Assembly (NCBI GenBank): GCA_948437815.1
Contig: CAOJKG010000010.1
Location: 1 to 19,381 of the forward strand
DNA: 19,381 bases
Reading direction: 5' to 3'
Source of the DNA: an uncultured Mycoplasmatota bacterium
GTDB lineage: Bacteria > Bacillota_I > Bacilli_A > RF39 > UBA660
In this document: positions 13,975 to 19,381 of the stretch, piece after piece
Layout of the letters: each line of letters starts with the position of its first letter
Numbering within the stretch: position 1 is the first letter of the stretch
Program-made: the position numbers and the translations under genes
Notes under the pieces: model-generated
Seen by the model: only the letters and a program-made list of their open reading frames with translations
Told to the model about the DNA's origin: nothing
Database searches by the model: none

Positions 13975-14003
13975 ATTATAGCATATTTTAACACATTTGT
14001 CAA
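13975..14003 (-). promoter_or_regulatory. Consensus sigma-A promoter of the 140-residue unknown gene
   Basis: TTGACA (14003-13998), 17 bases, TATAAT (13980-13975): a perfect match to both hexamers and spacing, the strongest promoter in the window. Confidence 0.88.
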
Positions 14004-14012
14004 ATTTGCGTT

Positions 14013-14035
14013 AAAAAACATTGTTTTTCCAAAAA
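14013..14035 (-). terminator. Weak terminator after the Smr gene
   Basis: GTTTTT / AAAAAC hairpin with a short loop just after the Smr stop, followed by AATGTTTTTT on the minus strand. Low GC stem, so uncertain. Confidence 0.4.
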
Positions 14036-14036
14036 A

Positions 14037-14291
14037 CTATTGACTTATTTTTAATTTTATAATAGTAACTCCTGGATTAAAAATATCTACCTTATAAGAA
14101 TCAACATATTTATTAGATTTTAATACTTCATGAACTTTATTTTTTAAAATATCAGAACTTCTACCATGGATAATTCCTACATACTTTATTCCTAATTTAA
14201 TGTTATCCTGAATAAAATCTTGAATTAGAAAAACCGAAGTATCTCTAGTTTCACCATGTAAGTTTAAAGTTGGTGACTTACTGCTGAACAT
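14037..14291 (-). CDS. Stand-alone Smr domain protein
   Basis: 84-residue protein consisting of one Smr (MutS2 C-terminal-like) domain, a DNA/RNA-nicking or nucleic-acid-binding fold. The N-terminal motif LNLHGETRD (about 9-17) matches the LDLHG block and GIIHGRSSDILKNKV (about 39-53) matches IIHGKGTGxLrxxV, although the GKGTG part is changed to GRSSD, so catalytic activity is doubtful. The end, GVTIIKLKI, matches the GxTxVxL strand. It starts inside the end of the PfkB gene (14-base overlap), so they are co-translated; no MutS2 part is present. Confidence 0.85.
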   Translation of the reverse strand: MFSSKSPTLNLHGETRDTSVFLIQDFIQDNIKLGIKYVGIIHGRSSDILKNKVHEVLKSNKYVDSYKVDIFNPGVTIIKLKISQ

Positions 14292-15438
14292 TTTGATCGT
14301 TATTTGGAGTAACTATTGGTATAGAAGAGCCAATGCTTTCATTATTTGAAGCAATCGATACATTTTGAACTCCTACAGCTGGAATACTAGCTCCACCTAT
14401 TGAAAAAGTTGGAATAGCTTCTAAATCTTTTGGATCAATAACTTTAAAAGTTGCAGCATCAGGAATATCAGGTAGTTTATCTTCCTCTTTAACCTCTTCT
14501 ACTTTAGGAGCCTCTTCAATAACAACTTCCTTTTTAAATTTCTGATTATAATAGCTTATAACTTCTTTAAGCATTGGAATAGAAGGACTGCCTCCCATTT
14601 TATTAAGTGATAAACCTGCAGCTATATTTGAATAAGTTATAGCTTTTTCCATATCAAAACCATTAGCCATACAGTAAGCAAAAGCTCCATGGAAAATATC
14701 TCCAGCACCACTAGGGTCAACAACTTGTGTTTTTATTCCAGGCATAACTCTTATTTCTCCATTAACTATATACATAGCTCCCATATTTTCCAAAGTCACT
14801 ATAATTTCATTATTAGGATATTTCTGCTTCAATTTTTTATAAACATTTACTAAACTAGCCGAATTATTATAATCAATTTTAAGACCACTAACTGATTCTG
14901 CAAACCCCTTAGAGCAAACTATATATTTAACAAACTTACAAAGTTCTAACAAGTCCCGATTAACTCTCCCTGCATCAACAATACTTATCGCTCTTGGAAA
15001 CTTATTTAAAGCATTTATTGTTGCGCTATATTCTTTCCCATCTGAAAATATTACATCAGGATTAATAGAATAATCATACTTCTTTAAATTAGGTTGCGTA
15101 TTGCTCACTATATCAAATCTTGTTCTAGAGCCATTTTTTTTATTCACTAAAACAACTGATACAGGCGTTCCAACTTCATAAGAAACTTCAATAAGTTCTG
15201 TTTTTACCATTACTTGTTCCAACTCTTTTTTTAATTTTGTTCCATAATCATCAGAACCAATAACGCCAGCAAAATAAGAAGTTTCTCCCCATTTTCCTAA
15301 AAGATAAGCAACATTAGCTGCTGTTCCTCCTCCAGATTCAACTTTTTCGTTTAATAAATACTTAGTTCCTTCTATCGGATATTCATCTACTGGACAAGTT
15401 ATATCATAGCTAGCTTTTCCAATATTTAATATTGTCAT
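14278..15438 (-). CDS. PfkB-family (ribokinase-like) carbohydrate kinase with a C-terminal tail
   Basis: ATP-dependent sugar or nucleoside kinase. 386 residues from the ATG at 15438, chosen because SD AGGGTG lies 8 bases upstream; the in-frame GTG at 15447 overlaps that SD. The first ~290 residues are the ribokinase fold: ESGGGTAANVAYLLGKWG (signature 1 region), FAGVIGSDDYG, and signature 2 VVDPSGAGDIFHGAFAYCMANG with the catalytic GAGD aspartate. The usual D-T-T/T-x-G is DPSG here. The substrate is unknown. The last ~95 residues are outside the fold: an acidic stretch (EEAPKVEEVKEEDKLPDIPDAA) and a low-complexity tail rich in I, S, P, V, N and Q. The Smr gene overlaps its 3' end. Confidence 0.9.
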   Translation of the reverse strand: MTILNIGKASYDITCPVDEYPIEGTKYLLNEKVESGGGTAANVAYLLGKWGETSYFAGVIGSDDYGTKLKKELEQVMVKTELIEVSYEVGTPVSVVLVNKKNGSRTRFDIVSNTQPNLKKYDYSINPDVIFSDGKEYSATINALNKFPRAISIVDAGRVNRDLLELCKFVKYIVCSKGFAESVSGLKIDYNNSASLVNVYKKLKQKYPNNEIIVTLENMGAMYIVNGEIRVMPGIKTQVVDPSGAGDIFHGAFAYCMANGFDMEKAITYSNIAAGLSLNKMGGSPSIPMLKEVISYYNQKFKKEVVIEEAPKVEEVKEEDKLPDIPDAATFKVIDPKDLEAIPTFSIGGASIPAVGVQNVSIASNNESIGSSIPIVTPNNDQNVQQ

Positions 15439-15457
15439 AAGTATCACACCCTTTTAC

Positions 15458-15485
15458 ACTATAAACATAATATCATATTTATCAA
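15458..15485 (-). promoter_or_regulatory. Promoter of the PfkB-Smr unit
   Basis: TTGATA (15485-15480), 16 bases, TATAGT (15463-15458). The -10 ends 20 bases before the ATG at 15438; SD AGGGTG begins at 15452. Confidence 0.6.
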
Positions 15486-15508
15486 AAAAAATAAAGATTA
15501 TTAATCTC
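15483..15508 (-). terminator. Terminator after alaS
   Basis: AGATT / AATCT short stem with a 3-base loop, followed by TTATTTTTTTT on the minus strand. Weak stem, strong U tract. Confidence 0.5.
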
Positions 15509-15522
15509 CATTTTATTATTTT

Positions 15523-17274
15523 TTATTCTAAAACTGCCTTAATTCTTCTAACACCAGCACTACTAGCTTCTTCCTTTTTAATTCTAAAAACTCCCAGTAC
15601 TCCAGTATGCTCTACATGAGGGCCTCCGCATATTTCTTTTGATACCTCACCAATACTATAAACATTAACAATATCAGCATATTTTTCTATAAACATCGCT
15701 TCTGCTCCACTATTAACAGCATCATTCTTATTCATTGTTTCCATTGTAACCGGTAAATCTTCTTGTATCCATTTATTAACTAGTTCTTCAACTTGTTTTT
15801 TCTCCTCATCAGTAAGTTTATGATCACAAGAAAAATCAAAACGCATTCTTTCCTCAGTAATATTACTACCTTTTTGATGAACATTTTTATCAACTACAAC
15901 TTTTAAAGCAGCATTAAGTAAATGTGTAGCTGTATGATATTTTGTTTCCATTTCTCCACTACTAGCTAAACCACCCTTAAATTTACCAGCACTAGCTGTA
16001 CGAGATAAATCTTGGTGAGCCTTAAACTTTTCATAAAAGCCCTGAATATCAACTTTTAAACCTTTTTCTTGAGCCATTTCTTCTGTAAGTTCTATAGGAA
16101 AACCATAAGTATCATATAATCTAAAAGCACTTTCTTTATCAATAATAGAATTATCTATATGACTAATTAATTTGTCAAATTCTTTTAATCCTTTTTCCAA
16201 AGTACGATTAAACTTAATACTTTCATTTTTCAATACCTCTAAAACTATTTCCTTATTGTCTTTAATTTCAGAATAATAATTTTCATATTTAGCTATTACT
16301 TCTAAAGCTATAGGAAGCATCCAGTTTGTATTAGTATCTATTCCTAATTTTTTGCCATGTCTAATAGCTCTTCTAATAAGTCTCCGCAAAATATAACCTT
16401 GATCTGTATTACTAGGTTTTATTCCAGCATAGTCTGCACTAATAAATACAGCAGTTCTAATATGATCAGCAATTATACGCATGCTAACTTCATTTTCATT
16501 ATAAGTCTTTTTACTAACACTTTCTATTGCTTCTATTATTTCTTTCCAAATAGAAGTTTTATAATTATCATCAACATTTTCTAATACAGCAACAACACGT
16601 TCTAAGCCCATGCCTGTATCAACATTTTTTTGTTCGAGTTCTTCAATAGTGCCATCAGCATTTTTACGATATTCCATGAAGACATTATTCCAAATTTCCA
16701 CCCAACGATCATCTTTAGGATCAAAAACTTTTGGTATATCTTCATCACTTCTAAAATAGAATATTTCAGTATCTCCACCACAAGGACCAGTATCGCCTGC
16801 AATCCAAAAATTATCTTCCAAACCTAAGTAAGCAATTCGTTCTTCTGGTATTCCCAAACTTCTCCACACAGAAGCAGCTACTTCATCACGTGGAATATCA
16901 TCATTCCCTTCAAAAACAGTTACTGCAAGCCTATTAATAGGTATATTCAAGACTTTAGTTAAAAATTCAAAACTATATTCAATACTTTCTTTTTTAAAAT
17001 AATCTCCTAAACTCCAATTCCCAAGCATTTCAAAAAAAGTATGATGTGTCTTATCTCCAATTTCCTCTAAATCAGTTAATCTAACACATTTTTGATAATC
17101 ACAAAGTCTTGTTCCTTCAGGGTGTTTTTTACCAAGTAAGTAAGGAATCAACGGTTGCATTCCTGCTGTATTAAATAAAACAGAAGGATCATTTTCAGGA
17201 ATTAAAGGAGCACTAGGAATTTGTATATGTCCATTACTTTTAAAATAATCTATAAATTTATCTTTTAAATTCAT
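15523..17274 (-). CDS. alaS: Alanyl-tRNA synthetase, short form lacking the C-Ala domain
   Basis: Charges tRNA-Ala and edits mischarged Ser/Gly. 583 residues against about 870-880 in typical bacteria. The class II core is complete: FNTAGMQPLIPYLLGKKHPEG, QKCVRLTDLEEIGDKTHHTFFEMLGNWSLGDYF, GDTGPCGGDTEIF, NVDTGMGLERVVAVL and the tRNA-recognition helices (LRRLIRRAIRHGKKLG). The editing domain keeps its zinc/editing ligands HTATH (447-451) and CGGPH (549-553). The protein ends about 30 residues after CGGPH, so the oligomerisation/C-Ala (DHHA1) domain is absent, and there is no frameshift or remnant downstream: the natural stop is followed by a terminator. It overlaps the kinase stop by one base (TAATG). 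Confidence 0.95.
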   Translation of the reverse strand: MNLKDKFIDYFKSNGHIQIPSAPLIPENDPSVLFNTAGMQPLIPYLLGKKHPEGTRLCDYQKCVRLTDLEEIGDKTHHTFFEMLGNWSLGDYFKKESIEYSFEFLTKVLNIPINRLAVTVFEGNDDIPRDEVAASVWRSLGIPEERIAYLGLEDNFWIAGDTGPCGGDTEIFYFRSDEDIPKVFDPKDDRWVEIWNNVFMEYRKNADGTIEELEQKNVDTGMGLERVVAVLENVDDNYKTSIWKEIIEAIESVSKKTYNENEVSMRIIADHIRTAVFISADYAGIKPSNTDQGYILRRLIRRAIRHGKKLGIDTNTNWMLPIALEVIAKYENYYSEIKDNKEIVLEVLKNESIKFNRTLEKGLKEFDKLISHIDNSIIDKESAFRLYDTYGFPIELTEEMAQEKGLKVDIQGFYEKFKAHQDLSRTASAGKFKGGLASSGEMETKYHTATHLLNAALKVVVDKNVHQKGSNITEERMRFDFSCDHKLTDEEKKQVEELVNKWIQEDLPVTMETMNKNDAVNSGAEAMFIEKYADIVNVYSIGEVSKEICGGPHVEHTGVLGVFRIKKEEASSAGVRRIKAVLE

Positions 17275-17804
17275 TAATTCTCAACTCTTTCTATAAACTC
17301 AATAACTCTATTATCCAAAACATTTATATTATCATTAGTGATGGTAATATCAAAATTCCCATAATTTTCTAAAGCGGTTTCAGTAACATGTGTTTGCTCT
17401 TTTAAACTTAGCTCACTTTTAGCAAATTGATTCACTACATAAATAGAATATACATTTTTAAAAGTCTTTTTCATTTCTTCAATTTCATCTGGAAATCTTA
17501 CATCACTAATTATTACTACATCATAATATAAAGAATAAACTTTTATATCTTCAATCATTCTATTAACAAGCATTTTAGGCATATCCATATTTTCTTTAAT
17601 TGTTACACCTAATTCTTGTAAAAATTTTCTAGGCTTTGGCTCCTCACCATTCCAACCTAATATTTCATTCGCATATAATTTCAAATATTTACTATATTCC
17701 GTAATTATCGGTTTCTTTTTTAGGCTAAGATAATGTTCTTTAATAATCTTAGCAATCTCTCCTTTACCAGAGCCAGATCTACCCGCTACTAAATATATTT
17801 TCAT
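17274..17804 (-). CDS. P-loop nucleoside monophosphate kinase-like protein
   Basis: 176-residue P-loop kinase. The Walker A motif is AGRSGSGKGEIA (about 7-18). The second half has VVIISDVRFPDEIEEM (about 95-110), the arrangement seen in the phage T4 gp1-type deoxynucleoside monophosphate kinase family (DNMK), and an ending FDITITNDN typical of NMP-kinase folds. It may phosphorylate a (d)NMP, but the exact nucleotide is not shown by the sequence and it is not an adenylate, guanylate, cytidylate or thymidylate kinase of the standard type. It is the first gene of a two-gene unit; its stop overlaps the alaS start. SD AGGTGA precedes the ATG. Confidence 0.78.
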   Translation of the reverse strand: MKIYLVAGRSGSGKGEIAKIIKEHYLSLKKKPIITEYSKYLKLYANEILGWNGEEPKPRKFLQELGVTIKENMDMPKMLVNRMIEDIKVYSLYYDVVIISDVRFPDEIEEMKKTFKNVYSIYVVNQFAKSELSLKEQTHVTETALENYGNFDITITNDNINVLDNRVIEFIERVEN

Positions 17805-17823
17805 AATTAATCACCTATATAAA

Positions 17824-17832
17824 ATTATATCA
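17824..17832 (-). promoter_or_regulatory. Extended -10 promoter of the kinase-alaS unit
   Basis: TGATATAAT with TG at 17832-17831 and TATAAT at 17829-17824; SD AGGTGA at 17816-17811; ATG 17804. Poor -35 (T run). The -10 ends 20 bases before the ATG. Confidence 0.6.
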
Positions 17833-17892
17833 TTAAAAATGATAAAAAAAAAGCATTAACAATTCATTAATATGAATGTAATAATCAAAAAC

Positions 17893-17921
17893 TTGACAAC
17901 TAGTTTTTTTTATGTTAAATT
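17893..17921 (+). promoter_or_regulatory. Sigma-A promoter of the HEFWH gene
   Basis: TTGACA (17893-17898), 17 bases, TAAATT (17916-17921), with an extended TG at 17913-17914. The start near 17928 leaves a normal ~24-base leader containing SD AAGGAGG (17938-17944). Confidence 0.75.
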
Positions 17922-17951
17922 GAAAACATATTTTTTTAAGGAGGCATTTTT

Positions 17952-19001
17952 ATGCAAACAATTAATGTTACAATTTTCCCAAATGATTTAAGCTTCATTA
18001 GTGAGGAATCTTTAAAATGCCAAATAAAACAATTTTCAAGCAAATGTCTTGAAAAACTTTTTGCAGTTAAACAAAATGATATTGATTTTTATATTAATTT
18101 ACTGAAGCTATACATTTTAAAACACCCTCTTTATTGGTACACCAATCCATTAGTTAAGCTAATCAAAGAGCATGTAGGAAATGAGCTTCCTACATGCTTT
18201 TTTAATTATATAAAAGAAATTGAGGAAGATATTGAATTCCAAAGAACCGTTAACGAATCAATATTACAATATCAAAATATAATTAATAATAATGAAGACA
18301 TAACTGAAGAACAAGTAGAAGAATTATTAGCAATAATAAAAATATCTCCAAAAAGAACAGAAGAAATCTTAAACTTTATAATTTATAAAATTATAAGTAA
18401 AAGATTAATAGTTAACGATCAATTGTATTCCATTATATTCTTTGCTTTTATAGATTTTTTTAAGCAAAAGAGCGGTGAAAATTTCTATGCTTTCACAAAA
18501 GTAATACCAGATTTGACAATCAATAATAAAAAAGTAACTATAAATGCAACTGCTAAAGAAAAATATGGAAATACATTTATATTTTTTAATACTAAATTTA
18601 TAACTTGTGATAAAATTTTAAAAAATCTATTTGTATTTTTTCATGAATTCTGGCACACAATCCAAGATAGAGAAGACATTACTCCTGCTCATTTTAGAGA
18701 AATGTTTAAAATGGATGAATTTTTATCTGGAACTCTCAGTAATTACAGAAATATTAATTATAATAATCTTTCATATGAAAGTGATGCTAACTTAAACGCC
18801 CTAATTATGCTATATCAGTTCTTAAATAGTATAAATATTTCTTGGTACAATGACATTATTCAGGCTAAAATTGAACACTTTAGAAGATTAAGAAAGAACA
18901 ATATTAGAATAAATAGTTTTGGTGTTGAAACAACACTTGAAGAATATTATCAGAGTATATACCTAAGCCAAAATCCTCAAGCAAGAAATAGAAAATTATA
19001 A
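17952..19001 (+). CDS. Unrecognised protein with a zinc-metallopeptidase HEFWH motif
   Basis: 349 residues, soluble, no signal peptide. The N-terminal ~200 residues are helical and rich in N, I, K and E; I recognise no domain there. Residues 226-241 read LFVFFHEFWHTIQDRE: a hydrophobic helix with HExxH (231-235), preceded by a strand (NTFIFFNTKFI). A YESDANLNALIML helix at 275-287 offers E276, 41 residues after H235, as a third zinc ligand, in an arrangement like the HExxH...ExxAN of ImmA/IrrE-type and other gluzincin peptidases. The function is unknown. It is the only plus-strand gene in the right half, with a strong promoter and SD AAGGAGG. A 16-bp hairpin followed by T6 lies inside codons 72-84. 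Confidence 0.78.
   Translation: MQTINVTIFPNDLSFISEESLKCQIKQFSSKCLEKLFAVKQNDIDFYINLLKLYILKHPLYWYTNPLVKLIKEHVGNELPTCFFNYIKEIEEDIEFQRTVNESILQYQNIINNNEDITEEQVEELLAIIKISPKRTEEILNFIIYKIISKRLIVNDQLYSIIFFAFIDFFKQKSGENFYAFTKVIPDLTINNKKVTINATAKEKYGNTFIFFNTKFITCDKILKNLFVFFHEFWHTIQDREDITPAHFREMFKMDEFLSGTLSNYRNINYNNLSYESDANLNALIMLYQFLNSINISWYNDIIQAKIEHFRRLRKNNIRINSFGVETTLEEYYQSIYLSQNPQARNRKL
18165..18203 (+). terminator. Terminator-like hairpin inside the coding sequence of the HEFWH gene
   Basis: Twelve perfect pairs AGCATGTAGGAA (18169-18180) / TTCCTACATGCT (18187-18198), loop ATGAGC, extended by one G-U pair and three A-U pairs, with the T run 18198-18203 on the 3' side. It is the most stable-looking hairpin in the window and has the form of an intrinsic terminator, in the sense direction, about 215 bases after the start codon. 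Confidence 0.7.
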
Positions 19002-19030
19002 AAAAATAAGACTTAAATTTAAGCCTTATT
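19001..19030 (-). terminator. Terminator of rplT, possibly shared with the HEFWH gene
   Basis: AATAAGGCTTAAA / TTTAAGTCTTATT stem (19030-19018 with 19017-19005) with one A-C mismatch, then TTTTTT on the minus strand. On the plus strand the tract is poorer, so it mainly serves rplT. Confidence 0.65.
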
Positions 19031-19381
19031 TAATATTTGCAAGTAATTCGTCTTTCTTCATTGTAGAATAGCCTTTAACTCCTTGTTCTTTAGCTATAGC
19101 CTTAAGTTCTGTTAAAGTCATTTCACTATAATCAGTAGTTTTTTCTTCCCTTTTAACTTCTTTCTTAGTCTCAGTCTTTTCTACAACTTTTTCAGCTTTT
19201 TTAACGCTTTTACCATTTAATGCATTTTTACTAGCTTCAACCAATTTAGCAAATGCAGTTGGATTCTCAATAGCCATTTCACTTAACATCTTACGATTAA
19301 TTTCAATTCCTGCTTTTGCAAGACCGTTCATAAATTTAGAATAACTAATATCATTCATACGGCAAGCTGCATTAATTCTTG
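19026..19381 (-). CDS. rplT: Ribosomal protein L20 (3' part) with a C-terminal Rho_N-like domain
   Basis: L20 binds 23S rRNA early in 50S assembly. The visible C-terminal 118 residues begin RINAACRMNDISYSKFMNGLAKAGIEINRK and continue to NPTAFAKLVEASKNALNG, which matches the end of normal L20 (about 118 residues in total). The ATG at 19358 is an internal methionine: the frame is open to the window edge and the residues before it (RINAACR) are L20, so the gene is cut by the edge. After the normal end there are about 60 extra residues: a lysine/glutamate linker (KKAEKVVEKTETKKEVKREEK) and a helix-extended-loop-helix unit, MTLTELKAIAKEQGVKGYSTMKKDELLANI, resembling the Rho N-terminal (Rho_N/SAP-like) domain. 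No stop or frameshift separates the two parts. Confidence 0.93.
   Translation of the reverse strand, partial: RINAACRMNDISYSKFMNGLAKAGIEINRKMLSEMAIENPTAFAKLVEASKNALNGKSVKKAEKVVEKTETKKEVKREEKTTDYSEMTLTELKAIAKEQGVKGYSTMKKDELLANIK

Noticed and set aside
16357..16827. Several open frames overlapping alaS on both strands
   Set aside because: All lie inside the conserved alaS catalytic coding region, with low-complexity products and no start signals.
15523..17274. alaS as a broken gene with its 3' end lost by frameshift
   Set aside because: The downstream 75 bases hold a terminator and the pfkB promoter, with no C-Ala remnant; the end is natural.
19026..19358. A separate 110-residue gene starting at ATG 19358
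   Set aside because: The frame continues upstream to the window edge with L20 residues RINAACR, so this is the 3' end of rplT.
1..19381. CRISPR arrays, insertion sequences, prophage or conjugation genes
   Set aside because: I saw no regularly spaced repeats, no transposase or integrase, and no terminal inverted repeats; the window is mostly core genes.

Overview
The window looks like a chromosomal stretch from a very AT-rich Gram-positive bacterium of the Bacilli/Bacillota. The basis is the low GC by eye (not computed), strong AGGAGG-type ribosome binding sites, sigma-A promoters, a T-box leader, an encoded CCA on the tRNA, and clear homologues of the sporulation proteins SpoIIIAH, GerE and GerM. 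Tryptophan is encoded by TGG wherever I checked (serS, the HEFWH gene), so I see no sign of the mycoplasma UGA code. Gene content is mostly core. The reduced SufD and AlaRS and the extended L20 suggest one of the poorly cultured, small-genome gut-type Bacilli, but this placement is an inference.

Layout. 1-1750 (minus): the 5' part of lepA and a CmpB-type membrane protein. 1859-3646 (plus): a sporulation island, spoIIIAH-like, gerE, gerM, with sigma-E- and sigma-K-like promoters. 3655-4007 (minus): a 50-residue membrane protein and tRNA-Arg(UCU). 4064-7375 (minus): a tightly packed RNA-modification operon (YgjP-like metallopeptidase, SpoU/TrmH methyltransferase, unknown, rimM, trmD, unknown). 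7425-9450 (minus): a serine T-box leader controlling a small RSH-like HD hydrolase and serS. 9488-12522 (minus): an iron-sulfur assembly operon sufC-sufD-sufS-sufU with a short SufD and no sufB. 12590-13943 (minus): two unrecognised proteins, each with its own strong promoter and terminator. 14037-15438 (minus): a PfkB-family kinase with an unusual tail plus a stand-alone Smr domain. 15523-17804 (minus): a dNMP-kinase-like protein translationally coupled to a short alanyl-tRNA synthetase that lacks the C-Ala domain. 17952-19001 (plus): an unrecognised protein with a zinc-protease HEFWH motif and a strong terminator-like hairpin inside its coding sequence. 19026-19381 (minus): the 3' end of rplT, whose product ends in a Rho_N-like domain.

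The points most worth following up are the hairpin plus U-tract inside the HEFWH gene, the serine T-box placed ahead of a predicted (p)ppGpp-hydrolase-like gene, the L20-Rho_N fusion, the CPR-like short AlaRS, the spoIIIAH-gerE-gerM cluster with matching sigma sites, and six promoters whose -10 box sits only 16-20 bases from the start codon, so that the predicted transcript begins at or inside the ribosome binding site. There is no gene-free stretch longer than 300 bases; the longest (9206-9487) is filled by the T-box leader.
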